A DNA stretch of 21,863 bases from Candidatus Omnitrophota bacterium (GTDB taxonomy: Bacteria > Ratteibacteria > UBA8468 > B48-G9 > JAFGKM01), in NCBI GenBank assembly GCA_023818745.1, contig JAMWBY010000014.1:1-21863 (forward strand), in the 5' to 3' direction. The notes under the pieces are model-generated. The model was not told where the DNA came from. It worked only from the letters and a program-made list of their open reading frames with translations, and did no database searches. The position numbers and the translations under genes were made by a program. Below, piece after piece: positions 1 through 6,995 of the stretch. Position 1 is the first letter of the stretch, and each line of letters opens with the position of its first letter.

Positions 1-1087
1 GAAAGGCCATATTTTAATTTCTCCAACAGAGCAGGAAAATCAGGTAGTTAATAAAGATGCTTCCAATATTGAGGTTTTAAAGTTTAAGATAAAAGAAACA
101 ACTGGATATGAAAATGCTCGCTTAACCAATGTTTTTGAAATAATAGATATAGAAACTGGTGACTTATCAAAAGTTACTGCTTATTTAAAATGTGGGGATT
201 GGCAAACTGTGTTAGGTAAAGATTTAAATAATAGAAAACTTTTTGCATATGTTATCAATTGGCCTATTCAAGCAAATCAAGAAGTAGTTTGTTCAGTTAT
301 ATATAGTTTCAATAATGCTAATGCAGGAGATAAATATAGACCCTGTATCTTATATAACTCAGGTTTGTCCTTTGAAGGACAAACTACTACAAAATATTTA
401 AGTGTTGAAGGAGCACCAATCTACGGAGCAATGACAGTAATAGAAACAACGGGCGAACCTAATATTGTAGTTGACTTGCTAAAAACTGATTTTGGAAGAG
501 TCAAAGTTGGAGAAGAATCAGAAGAATTGACAATAACCGTTTTAAATTCAGGAACAGAAAACCTAATGATAGGAACTATTACTTATTCTAATACAACTGA
601 TTTTACAATAGTGAGTGATAATTTAACAGGATTAAATTTACAACAAGGTGAATCTGGTTTTATAAAGGTGAAATTTACGCCTCAGTCAAATGGAACCAAA
701 ACACTCAAAATAACAATCCCTTCAAATGACCCTGATGAAAACCCTTATCTCATAACTTTAACAGGTGAAGGTTTTGGAAAAACAGGAGGAGGATGTTTTA
801 TTGCTACTGCTTGTTTTGGAAATTATAACCATCCAATAGTTAAAATTTTAAGACAATTCAGAGATAAATATTTGCTTACAAATAAAATAGGAATTTCATT
901 TGTAAAATGGTATTATTCACACAGTCCAGATTATGCAAAAGTTATTGAGAAAAATCCATTCTTAAAGTTTGCTGTAAAAATTTCTTTATATCCTATTGTT
1001 TTGGTTGCCTGGTTAATTTTAAAAGGATTTCTTGTTCCTTTAGTATTAATAATTTCTCTTGGTATTTTATTCAGATATACTCAATAA
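1..1087 (+). CDS. Surface-type protein with ASH/choice-of-anchor-like domain and CFI-box C-terminal domain, 5' partial
   Basis: The frame is open from base 2, so the gene starts before the window; a GTG at 209 is internal. About 361 residues are visible. The first third looks beta-rich and is not recognised. The part encoded at about 460-775 resembles an ASPM-SPD2-Hydin-like immunoglobulin fold (motifs VDLLKTDFGRVKVGE, VKFTPQSNGTKT, IPSNDPDENPY), which in bacteria is usually extracytoplasmic. After a GGG hinge comes a C-terminal module starting CFIATACFGN (about 794 on), with RQFRDKYLLTN, YYSHSPDYAKVIEKNP and then one or two hydrophobic segments at the end. This matches the CFI-box-CTERM type of C-terminal domain found on exported proteins of anaerobes and candidate phyla. 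The signal peptide and any catalytic domain would lie upstream. Likely membrane-anchored or sorted; function unknown. Confidence 0.75.
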   Translation, partial: KGHILISPTEQENQVVNKDASNIEVLKFKIKETTGYENARLTNVFEIIDIETGDLSKVTAYLKCGDWQTVLGKDLNNRKLFAYVINWPIQANQEVVCSVIYSFNNANAGDKYRPCILYNSGLSFEGQTTTKYLSVEGAPIYGAMTVIETTGEPNIVVDLLKTDFGRVKVGEESEELTITVLNSGTENLMIGTITYSNTTDFTIVSDNLTGLNLQQGESGFIKVKFTPQSNGTKTLKITIPSNDPDENPYLITLTGEGFGKTGGGCFIATACFGNYNHPIVKILRQFRDKYLLTNKIGISFVKWYYSHSPDYAKVIEKNPFLKFAVKISLYPIVLVAWLILKGFLVPLVLIISLGILFRYTQ

Positions 1088-1106
1088 GACAGAATTTATA
1101 AATTAA

Positions 1107-1145
1107 AGGGAAGGAGTAAACTCTCCTTCTCTTTTTTCTTTTTTT
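1107..1145 (+). terminator. Rho-independent terminator after the CFI-box gene
   Basis: AGGGAAGGAG (1107-1116) pairs with CTCCTTCTCT (1123-1132), ten pairs with one G-U, around a 6-base loop. A T-rich run follows to 1145. It ends the upstream transcript just before the efp promoter. Confidence 0.85.
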
Positions 1146-1146
1146 A

Positions 1147-1155
1147 TGTTATAAT
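1147..1155 (+). promoter_or_regulatory. Extended -10 promoter of efp operon, predicted leaderless
   Basis: TGT-TATAAT is a perfect extended -10 element (TG at 1147-1148, hexamer 1150-1155). Only six bases separate it from the efp ATG at 1162, so the transcript should begin at or next to the start codon. No good -35 is visible; that position falls in the terminator. No Shine-Dalgarno site precedes the ATG, consistent with a leaderless mRNA. Confidence 0.6.
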
Positions 1156-1161
1156 TTTTTT

Positions 1162-1719
1162 ATGAATGTTCTTGACTTAAAAGAGGGAAATGTTTTTGAA
1201 TACGAAGGAAAACTTTATATTGTAAAAAATGCAACCCATATTGTTCAACAGCAAAGAAGGGGTATTGTAAAGATAAAGGCGATAGAAATTGATACACAGA
1301 GAGGAATTGAATTCAGTTTTAGAAGTGATATTGAAGTTAAAGAAGTAATCCTTGAAGAGATACCTCTTACTTATTTATATTCTGATGGAGACGAATATTA
1401 TTTTATGGATAACAATACCTATGAACAGTTTCATATATCTTCTGAAATAATCGGAGATAAGAAAAATTATCTAAAAGAAAATCTTGAAGTTATTGGTTTA
1501 TCCTATCAGGGGAAAATTATTGACATTCAACTTCCTTTTACAGTTTCCCTTAAGGTTATTGAAGCAGAACCAGGGTATAAAGGAGATACTGTCCAAGGAG
1601 GAAAAAAGAAAGTTAAGGTAGAAACAGGACTCATAGTTCAAACACCTTTATTTATTGAAGTTGGAGATGTAATAAAAATTGACACAAGAACTGGAGAATA
1701 TATTACAAGAGTTCAATAA
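1162..1719 (+). CDS. efp: Translation elongation factor P
   Basis: A 185-residue protein of normal EF-P length with three beta domains: the KOW-like N-terminal domain (1-62), the central OB domain with LEEIPLTYLYSDGDEYYFMDNNTYEQ, and the C-terminal OB domain with VIEAEPGYKGDTVQGGKKKVKVETG and the closing VGDVIKIDTRTGEYITRV signature. EF-P binds between the P and E sites of the ribosome and relieves stalling at polyproline. The loop that normally carries the modified Lys34 (E. coli) reads VQQQRRG at residues 28-34 with no lysine, so beta-lysylation of the E. coli type is unlikely. It is first in the operon with accB, starting 2 bases before that gene. It has no ribosome binding site; the start is set by the adjacent -10. 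Confidence 0.95.
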   Translation: MNVLDLKEGNVFEYEGKLYIVKNATHIVQQQRRGIVKIKAIEIDTQRGIEFSFRSDIEVKEVILEEIPLTYLYSDGDEYYFMDNNTYEQFHISSEIIGDKKNYLKENLEVIGLSYQGKIIDIQLPFTVSLKVIEAEPGYKGDTVQGGKKKVKVETGLIVQTPLFIEVGDVIKIDTRTGEYITRVQ

Positions 1720-1721
1720 AA

Positions 1722-2180
1722 ATGAAACCTGATGAACTTAAGATATATGCTGATTTTATGAAGGAGTATGGACTTGAATATCTTGAAGTTAAAAAAGGTG
1801 ACTTTCATTTAATATTAAGCAAAAAGGGGCAAGAAATAAAAAAAGAAATTATTGAAAAAGAGCCAACTATTGATATTGAAAAAATTGTTGAAGAATCAAA
1901 ATATACTACTCAGGAACTTGAAAACATTGTTTATGTTAAATCACCACTTGTTGGAACTTTTTACAGGGCACCCTCTCCTACAAGTCCTCCATTTGTTGAA
2001 GTTGGCGATTCTGTTAAAAAGGGGGATGTTTTATGTATAATTGAGTCAATGAAAGTAATGAACGAAATAAAGTCAGAATTTGATGGAACTGTTAAGGAAA
2101 TACTTATTGAAAATGCTAATCCCGTTGAATACGGTCAGGTCCTCTTTATCTTAGAAGTCGGGTCTTGCAAAGAAAAATGA
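1722..2180 (+). CDS. accB: Biotin carboxyl carrier protein of acetyl-CoA carboxylase
   Basis: A 152-residue AccB of normal length. The N-terminal 60-70 residues are the charged domain and linker. The C-terminal biotinyl domain starts at VKSPLVGTFYRAPSP (72-86) with the FYRAPSP 'thumb' typical of bacterial AccB. The biotin-accepting lysine is K111 in IIESMKVMNEI (the common form is EAMKLMNEI). The swinging biotin carries carboxylate from AccC to the AccA/AccD transferase in the first step of fatty acid synthesis. The ATG lies 2 bases after the efp stop, and the stop overlaps the accC ATG. Confidence 0.97.
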   Translation: MKPDELKIYADFMKEYGLEYLEVKKGDFHLILSKKGQEIKKEIIEKEPTIDIEKIVEESKYTTQELENIVYVKSPLVGTFYRAPSPTSPPFVEVGDSVKKGDVLCIIESMKVMNEIKSEFDGTVKEILIENANPVEYGQVLFILEVGSCKEK

Positions 2181-3535
2181 TAAGGAAAGTTTTTGTAGCA
2201 AATAGAGGAGAAATCGCTTTAAGAATAATAAGGGCTTGTAAAGAAATGAAAATCCCTGTCGTAATTGGATATTCTGAAGCAGATAAATTTTCACTACCTG
2301 TTCTTCTTGCTGATGAAAGAATATGTTTGGGTTCTGCAAATCCAAAAGATAGTTATTTAAATATTCCTTCTATTATAAGCGCAATAGAAATCAAAGGTGC
2401 AGATGCGGTTCATCCTGGATATGGATTTTTATCAGAAAATATACAATTTGTTGAAATATGTAATGCAGCAAGAATAACTTTTATAGGTCCATCTGCTGAT
2501 AATATAAGAAAGATGGGGGATAAATCACTTGCCAAAAAAATTGCCAAAAATTTTGGAGTTCCTGTAATTCCAGGATATGAAGAACATAATTTAAAAAAAG
2601 CGTTATATCATGCTAAAAAAATTGGTTTTCCAGTAATGATAAAAGCATCTGCAGGTGGTGGAGGAAGAGGAATGAGAAAGGTTTATACAAAAGATGAATT
2701 TGAGAAGATGTGGAATACCTGTCAACAGGAAGCAAAAATTTCTTTTGGAGAAGACACTCTTTATATTGAAAAATTTATTGAAAGGCCAAGACATATAGAA
2801 ATTCAGGTTTTATGTGATAATAAAGGAAATATTTATGTTTTCCCTGAAAGAGATTGTTCAATTCAAAGAAGGCATCAAAAACTGATAGAAGAAAGTCCAT
2901 CACCTTTTGTTGATAAGTTTTTGAGAAAAAAATTACAAAAATATGCGAAAAAACTTGTAAAGGCAATTAAATATAGAAATGCAGGAACAGTTGAATTTCT
3001 TGTTGACCAGAACAAAAAACCTTACTTTATAGAAATGAACACCAGAATTCAAGTGGAACATCCAATTACTGAATGCGTCACAGGAATTGATTTAGTCAAA
3101 AGTCAGATAAAGATTGCAGATAATTTAAAACTTGATTTTAAACAAAAAGATATAAAAATAAATTATCACTCAATTGAATGTAGAATAAATGCAGAAGACC
3201 CAGAGAATAATTTTATGCCATCCCCTGGTAGAATAAAAAAACTTATCTTACCAGCAGGTCCTGGAATAAGAATTGATACTCACATTTATGAAGGTTATTC
3301 TGTTCCACAATTTTATGACAGTTTAATTATGAAACTTATATCTTATGGAAGAACAAGGGAAGAAGCAATTGAAAGAATGATTAGAGCCCTTGATGAAATA
3401 ATAATTGATGGCATAAAAACAACTATTCCATTTTATAAGAAAATATTTTCAAATCCTTTATTTCTTTCAGGTAGGTATTATGTTGGATTTGCTGATAAAT
3501 TATTATCTGAAGAGACACAAAAGGAGGCAGTATGA
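2177..3535 (+). CDS. accC: Acetyl-CoA carboxylase, biotin carboxylase subunit
   Basis: An ATP-grasp enzyme that carboxylates the biotin on AccB with ATP and bicarbonate. The ATG at 2177 overlaps the accB stop (ATGA) and gives 452 residues starting IRKVFVANRGEIALRIIRA, the usual N-terminus; a TTG at 2165 would add four residues and is less likely. Visible motifs are the HPGYGFLSEN region (79-88), the glycine-rich ATP loop KASAGGGGRGM (156-166), the RRHQK segment, and EMNTRIQVEH with the metal and catalytic residues E286, N288, R290 and E294. The C-terminal domain SIECRINAEDP...PSPGRI is complete. Length and motifs fit a stand-alone biotin carboxylase; no fusion to carboxyltransferase is seen. 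accA is at 18239, and accD is not in the window. Confidence 0.97.
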   Translation: MIRKVFVANRGEIALRIIRACKEMKIPVVIGYSEADKFSLPVLLADERICLGSANPKDSYLNIPSIISAIEIKGADAVHPGYGFLSENIQFVEICNAARITFIGPSADNIRKMGDKSLAKKIAKNFGVPVIPGYEEHNLKKALYHAKKIGFPVMIKASAGGGGRGMRKVYTKDEFEKMWNTCQQEAKISFGEDTLYIEKFIERPRHIEIQVLCDNKGNIYVFPERDCSIQRRHQKLIEESPSPFVDKFLRKKLQKYAKKLVKAIKYRNAGTVEFLVDQNKKPYFIEMNTRIQVEHPITECVTGIDLVKSQIKIADNLKLDFKQKDIKINYHSIECRINAEDPENNFMPSPGRIKKLILPAGPGIRIDTHIYEGYSVPQFYDSLIMKLISYGRTREEAIERMIRALDEIIIDGIKTTIPFYKKIFSNPLFLSGRYYVGFADKLLSEETQKEAV

Positions 3536-3888
3536 CTGATGAAAAAGAATTTGGGAAGGTTAAAATAGACGATGATGTTCTTGCACAAATCGCAGGAATA
3601 GCAGCAACACAGGTTCCGGGAGTAAGTAAAATTTCAACAAGCATTGTTGGAGGTATTGCAAAAATTTTTAGAAGAAAACCAGATATAGGAATAAAAGTGA
3701 TTCTTGGAGAAGGAGAAGTTAGTTTTGAACTTGGAATTGAGGTTGAATATGGAGTAAATATTCCTGAAATTACATATGAAATTCAGGAAAAAATAAAAAA
3801 AGAGGTTGAAAAAATGTCAGGATTAAAAGTTGCAAATGTTGATGTAATAGTAAAAGAAGTAAGACCTCCAAAAAAGGAGCAAAAATGA
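3532..3888 (+). CDS. Asp23/Gls24 family protein
   Basis: A 118-residue soluble protein with the Asp23/Gls24 fold signature: KVKIDDDVLAQIAGIAATQVPGV (residues 9-31), then IKVILGEGEVSFELGIEVEYGVNIPEI and VANVDVIVKEV near the end. The family is best known as abundant or membrane-associated envelope-stress proteins in Firmicutes, often encoded next to accBC and nusB; its molecular role is poorly defined. The ATG overlaps the accC stop (ATGA) and has a strong ribosome binding site (AAAGGAGG, 3520-3527), so it may be translated more heavily than its neighbours. No membrane segment or signal peptide is seen. Confidence 0.88.
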   Translation: MTDEKEFGKVKIDDDVLAQIAGIAATQVPGVSKISTSIVGGIAKIFRRKPDIGIKVILGEGEVSFELGIEVEYGVNIPEITYEIQEKIKKEVEKMSGLKVANVDVIVKEVRPPKKEQK

Positions 3889-4550
3889 TAGACCTTCATA
3901 CACATACATTACTTAGTGATGGAGAGTTACTGCCTTCAGAACTTGCACAAAGAGCAAATGAAAAGGGATATAAAGTTATTGCTTTTACAGACCATATTGA
4001 CTACTCAAATATTGATATTGTAGTTCCTTCATTGGTGAGAGCATGTGAAAAAATAAATATAAATTATAAAATTAAGACAATTCCAGGAGTTGAAATAACC
4101 CATGTAAATCCTATTGATATTCCAAATTTAGTAAAAATTGCAAAGAATTTAGGAGCAAAAATTGTTGTTGTTCATGGAGAAACAATTGTAGAACCAGTTG
4201 CAAAAGGAACAAATAAAAAAGCACTTGAAAGTGAGATAGATATTCTTGCTCACCCAGGTATATTAAGTGAAGACGAAGCAAAAATTGCAGATGAAAGAAA
4301 AATTCATATAGAAATTTCTGCAAGAAAAGGACATTCTTTATCAAATGGACATATTATTAGATTGTGGTATGAATATGGATTCCCTTTAATTTTAAATACA
4401 GATACTCATTCACCTAATGATTTAATAACAGATGATTTTGCAAAAAAAATAATAATTTCCAGTGGAGTTAAAGTTGAAGATGTAAATAAAATTTTAAATA
4501 CAAGTTATTTACTTGCAAAATCAAAACTTGATATTGGATTTGAAATTTAA
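3885..4550 (+). CDS. PHP-domain phosphoesterase, histidinol-phosphatase-like
   Basis: A 221-residue PHP-family metallohydrolase. Metal-binding motifs occur in the expected order: MIDLHTHTLLSDGE at the N-terminus, FTDHIDYSN (about 34-42), PGVEITHV, VVHGET, LAHPG and the C-terminal LNTDTHSPND. Family members with this short single-domain layout are histidinol-phosphate or other small phosphate-ester hydrolases; the actual substrate cannot be read from the sequence. The ATG overlaps the Asp23 gene stop (ATGA) and is preceded by AAAGGAG. The aroD gene follows after 7 bases. hisG is elsewhere in the window (19203), giving slight support for a histidinol phosphatase role, but no his operon is present here. 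Confidence 0.82.
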   Translation: MIDLHTHTLLSDGELLPSELAQRANEKGYKVIAFTDHIDYSNIDIVVPSLVRACEKININYKIKTIPGVEITHVNPIDIPNLVKIAKNLGAKIVVVHGETIVEPVAKGTNKKALESEIDILAHPGILSEDEAKIADERKIHIEISARKGHSLSNGHIIRLWYEYGFPLILNTDTHSPNDLITDDFAKKIIISSGVKVEDVNKILNTSYLLAKSKLDIGFEI

Positions 4551-4557
4551 TTTAAAA

Positions 4558-5256
4558 ATGGAAAATTTAAGAGAAAAAATTGCACTTGTTCTTGTAGGAG
4601 GTGAAAAAGAAAATGAATTGATAGATATTTTAAGAGAAGTTAAATATGTTGAATTAAGGATAGATGAGTTTTTAAGAAATTATAGCAAAGAGCAACTTGT
4701 TGACTGGATAAAAAAAATAAGAAAAATAGGAGAAAATCAGATAATAGGAACTTGTAGATGGTATAAAGAAGCAGGTGAAAATTTTTTTTATATTCCTGAT
4801 AAAAAACGACTTGAAATTTACAGAAAAATAATTGATTATGTTGATATAGTTGATGTTGAAATAAAAAATAAAATATGTGAAAATGTGATTGAAATTGCAA
4901 AAAGTAAAAATAAAAGAATAATCCTTTCTTATCATAACTTCAAAAAAACTCCTGATTACAAAATTTTAAAAAAAATTATAAAAACTGGAAAAAGAAAATC
5001 TGCTGATTTTGTTAAAATCGCAACAAAAATAAGTTCTCCTAAAAATCTATTCAATCTTATAAAACTAACTTATGAATATTCAAAAAAAATAAAAATAATA
5101 ACAGTTCCTATGGGAGTAGATATTTCCGAAAGGCTGATATTACTTACATTTGGTTCTCAATTTACTTATATTTCTTTCTCAAAAAAGGTAGCACCCTCTC
5201 AACCATCATATTCAGAATTAAAAAACTTGACAAATTTAAAATTGGTGTTAACATAA
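4558..5256 (+). CDS. aroD: Type I 3-dehydroquinate dehydratase
   Basis: A 232-residue TIM-barrel enzyme converting 3-dehydroquinate to 3-dehydroshikimate in the shikimate pathway. Signatures are VELRIDEF (31-38), ILSYHNFKKTP with catalytic His126, and DFVKIATK with Schiff-base Lys153. The C-terminal substrate loop reads VPMGVDISERLILLTFGSQ then SKKVAPSQPS, the counterpart of the usual APGQ segment. The frame extends upstream to a TTG at 4513, but the ATG at 4558, after the PHP gene stop, gives the normal N-terminus. It lacks a good ribosome binding site. Its last codons contain a degenerate copy of the promoter repeat that precedes the porin. No terminator follows, so transcription may run on into the porin promoter region. 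Confidence 0.92.
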   Translation: MENLREKIALVLVGGEKENELIDILREVKYVELRIDEFLRNYSKEQLVDWIKKIRKIGENQIIGTCRWYKEAGENFFYIPDKKRLEIYRKIIDYVDIVDVEIKNKICENVIEIAKSKNKRIILSYHNFKKTPDYKILKKIIKTGKRKSADFVKIATKISSPKNLFNLIKLTYEYSKKIKIITVPMGVDISERLILLTFGSQFTYISFSKKVAPSQPSYSELKNLTNLKLVLT

Positions 5257-5270
5257 ATAAAAGTAAAAAC

Positions 5271-5300
5271 TTGACAATTTAAAAAGTTTGTGTATATAAT
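5271..5300 (+). promoter_or_regulatory. Porin promoter P1 (consensus sigma-70 type)
   Basis: TTGACA at 5271-5276, an 18-base spacer, and TATAAT at 5295-5300: both hexamers are perfect. The predicted start is near 5307, giving a leader of about 235 bases before the porin. Confidence 0.85.
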
Positions 5301-5338
5301 AAATTTGATAGAGTTTTAAAATTGAATTAGAATAAAAC

Positions 5339-5368
5339 TTGACAAATTGAAAATTTGGTAGGTATAAT
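5339..5368 (+). promoter_or_regulatory. Porin promoter P2 (consensus sigma-70 type)
   Basis: TTGACA at 5339-5344, an 18-base spacer, and TATAAT at 5363-5368. The predicted start is near 5375, a few bases before the structured leader. Two perfect promoters in tandem suggest very high expression, as expected of a major porin. Confidence 0.87.
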
Positions 5369-5380
5369 AAATTTAAAAAA

Positions 5381-5475
5381 GTTTATGTTTTTCTAACTGA
5401 CTTTTAAAAATGCCGGGAAAGGAGGTGAAAAAATAAAAAAGGCAGAAAGTCAGACCAAAAAAGAAAAACATAAAC
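5381..5475 (+). promoter_or_regulatory. Structured 5' leader of porin mRNA (nested hairpin)
   Basis: A 14-base perfect inverted repeat (5381-5394 with 5462-5475) encloses an 8-base perfect one, CTGACTTT/AAAGTCAG (5397-5404 with 5446-5453), and then TGCC/GGCA (5411-5414 with 5441-5444). The apical loop shows AAAGGAGGTGA (5418-5428), nearly the full anti-Shine-Dalgarno complement, but no start codon lies at usable distance after it. An 8-codon ATG reading frame (5410-5436) runs through the loop without its own ribosome binding site. The hairpin lies almost at the predicted 5' end from P2, so mRNA stabilisation is plausible; ribosome standby or leader-based control is also possible. A weaker hairpin CCTCT/AGAGG follows at 5492-5507. 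No known riboswitch is recognised. Confidence 0.7.
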
Positions 5476-5542
5476 TGGAACAGAAGAAAGCCCTCTGATA
5501 AAAGAGGATAAGTTTATAGATAACAAAAAGGAGGGAATGAAA

Positions 5543-6919
5543 ATGAGAAGTATATTAAAAATCTTGATAGCGGTTTTTGCAGTTTGCCTAATAGCACCTG
5601 CATTTTCCGCTGTTGAGAATGTAAAAGTTGGTGGAGATATTGCTGTTTGGGGTATTCTAAGAGGTGACTGGGTAGTTGGTAGGGAAGGTTTTTATGGAGA
5701 TTATGGAGATGGAGTTAATTTACATACATTTGTTACCCAGGCAAGAGTTTATGTTTCTGCTGATTTAAGTGAAAATGTATCAACTATGATAAGATTGATC
5801 AATGAAAGAGCATGGGGTTCTTTTGGTAATGAACTACCAGATAGTTATACAAGATCCCTACCATTAATGTTAGACCTTGCATACATCAAGATAAAAGATG
5901 CTCTTACCCCTGGACTTTCATTTACAATTGGAAGACAGGAAATTGAATTTGGTGAAGGTCTTGTATTGGGAAATAGATACTGGAGTATTTTTTATCCAGG
6001 AAACATAAGTTTACCATTATTTCCAGTTCAAGACCTTGGACTTCAGAAAGCATTTGATGGTATTAGATTAGATTATGCACCTGAAGCATTTCCGGTAAAT
6101 TTAACACTATTTTACAGCAAGATAAATGACCAATTTTCCAATTCATTCAATGATGCATATGAAGCAAATCTTTATGCTGCTAATATTGGATTTAAACTTG
6201 CAGAAGTTGCAAATATTGACCTTTACTATGTAGGTCTTGGTGCTCTTCCAGAATACTGGAACCCAAATCTCGATGGTTATTATGGTATTATTCCTGATAC
6301 AGGACTTCTCAGCACAGCAGGAATAAGGATTGTATCAGGAATTCCAGGGGTTCCGGGTCTTACATTAAAAGCAGAATATGCAAGACAGTTTGGAAATAGT
6401 GGAACAGATAATGATATTAACTTTAAAGGATGGGCTTTACTTGCTGGAATAAAATATGAATCACAAATAAATATGAAACCATGGATAAAACTTAATTATG
6501 CAAGATATTCAGCAGATGATGATGCCACATCAGATGCTCTTGAAAATTGGATTCCAGTATTTCCATCAAATACTGCTTCAAGAATAGGACCAATTCTTTT
6601 TGCTTATGATGCTGCATTAACAAGATACACTAATGGAGCATATCCATATGGTGTAGGTATTGGAAACGCTCAGGCATTCAATCTTGGTTTTGGAATAACT
6701 CCTGCTGAAAAATGGTCTCTTGCTGTTGATGGATACTGGGTTAAATCCTTAGTTGGAGATAATAACTATGGATATGAAGTTGACGCAACAATTGAATATA
6801 AATTTACAGAAGACCTTACATTTGGAGTTACAGGCGGAAGTATTTTTGGAGGAAATGTATTTGGTGGAAATTTAGGAAGACCATGGCAAGTCCTTGGATA
6901 TGCTAAAGTTGCCTTCTAA
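5543..6919 (+). CDS. Outer-membrane beta-barrel porin, alginate-export-like
   Basis: A 458-residue protein with a clear Sec signal peptide (basic MRSILK, hydrophobic LIAVFAVCLIA, AFSA cleavage site near residue 23). The rest is alternating aromatic/polar beta-strand sequence ending LGYAKVAF, with the terminal Phe typical of BAM-inserted outer-membrane proteins. The segment LSFTIGRQEIEFGEGLVLGNRYW resembles the AlgE-like alginate export family (GRQE.. then GEG/GDG), but the substrate is unknown. AGGAGG at 5529-5534 is 8 bases before the ATG at 5543 and only 2 before the ATG at 5537, so 5543 is preferred. It stands alone between tandem strong promoters and a strong terminator, so it is probably a major outer-membrane protein. 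Confidence 0.85.
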   Translation: MRSILKILIAVFAVCLIAPAFSAVENVKVGGDIAVWGILRGDWVVGREGFYGDYGDGVNLHTFVTQARVYVSADLSENVSTMIRLINERAWGSFGNELPDSYTRSLPLMLDLAYIKIKDALTPGLSFTIGRQEIEFGEGLVLGNRYWSIFYPGNISLPLFPVQDLGLQKAFDGIRLDYAPEAFPVNLTLFYSKINDQFSNSFNDAYEANLYAANIGFKLAEVANIDLYYVGLGALPEYWNPNLDGYYGIIPDTGLLSTAGIRIVSGIPGVPGLTLKAEYARQFGNSGTDNDINFKGWALLAGIKYESQINMKPWIKLNYARYSADDDATSDALENWIPVFPSNTASRIGPILFAYDAALTRYTNGAYPYGVGIGNAQAFNLGFGITPAEKWSLAVDGYWVKSLVGDNNYGYEVDATIEYKFTEDLTFGVTGGSIFGGNVFGGNLGRPWQVLGYAKVAF

Positions 6920-6937
6920 AAGGTGATACAGAATTTA

Positions 6938-6976
6938 AACCCCGGCTACTATAAAGTGGCCGGGGTTTTTTATTTT
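6938..6976 (+). terminator. Rho-independent terminator of porin gene
   Basis: AACCCCGGCTAC (6938-6949) pairs with GTGGCCGGGGTT (6956-6967), twelve pairs including one G-T(U), with a 6-base loop and a T-run to about 6976. It is the most GC-rich element in the window. Confidence 0.95.
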
Positions 6977-6977
6977 A

Positions 6978-6986
6978 TGGTAAAAT
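6978..6986 (+). promoter_or_regulatory. Extended -10 promoter of pyrE, near-leaderless
   Basis: TGG-TAAAAT gives an extended -10 (TG 6978-6979, hexamer 6981-6986) right after the terminator T-run. The pyrE ATG at 6996 is 9 bases downstream, so a leader of about 3 nt is predicted. There is no Shine-Dalgarno site and no recognisable -35. Confidence 0.5.
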
Positions 6987-6995
6987 TTATTAAAA

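Larger units (their letters stand above)
5221..5374 (+). repeat. Three direct copies of a promoter-like repeat
   Basis: The pattern AAAACTTGACAAATT...TATAATAAAT occurs at about 5222-5260 (degenerate, inside the aroD 3' end), 5266-5304 and 5334-5372. In all three copies the TTGACA is followed by an 18-base spacer. The first copy has ACATAA at the -10 position and is probably inactive; the other two have perfect TATAAT. Spacing between copies is 44 and 68 bases. It looks like local duplication of a promoter. Confidence 0.75.

Noticed and set aside
2165..2176. TTG at 2165 as the accC start.
   Set aside because: The ATG at 2177 overlaps the accB stop as ATGA and gives the family-standard N-terminus.
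4111..4935. Open frames of 77-87 codons on the minus strand over the PHP and aroD genes.
   Set aside because: They are low-complexity Phe/Leu/Tyr/Ile-rich antisense shadows of strongly supported plus-strand genes, without ribosome binding sites.
5410..5436. An 8-codon leader peptide (MPGKEVKK) in the porin leader as a gene.
   Set aside because: It has no ribosome binding site of its own and lies in the hairpin loop; it is mentioned in the leader but not called as a CDS.
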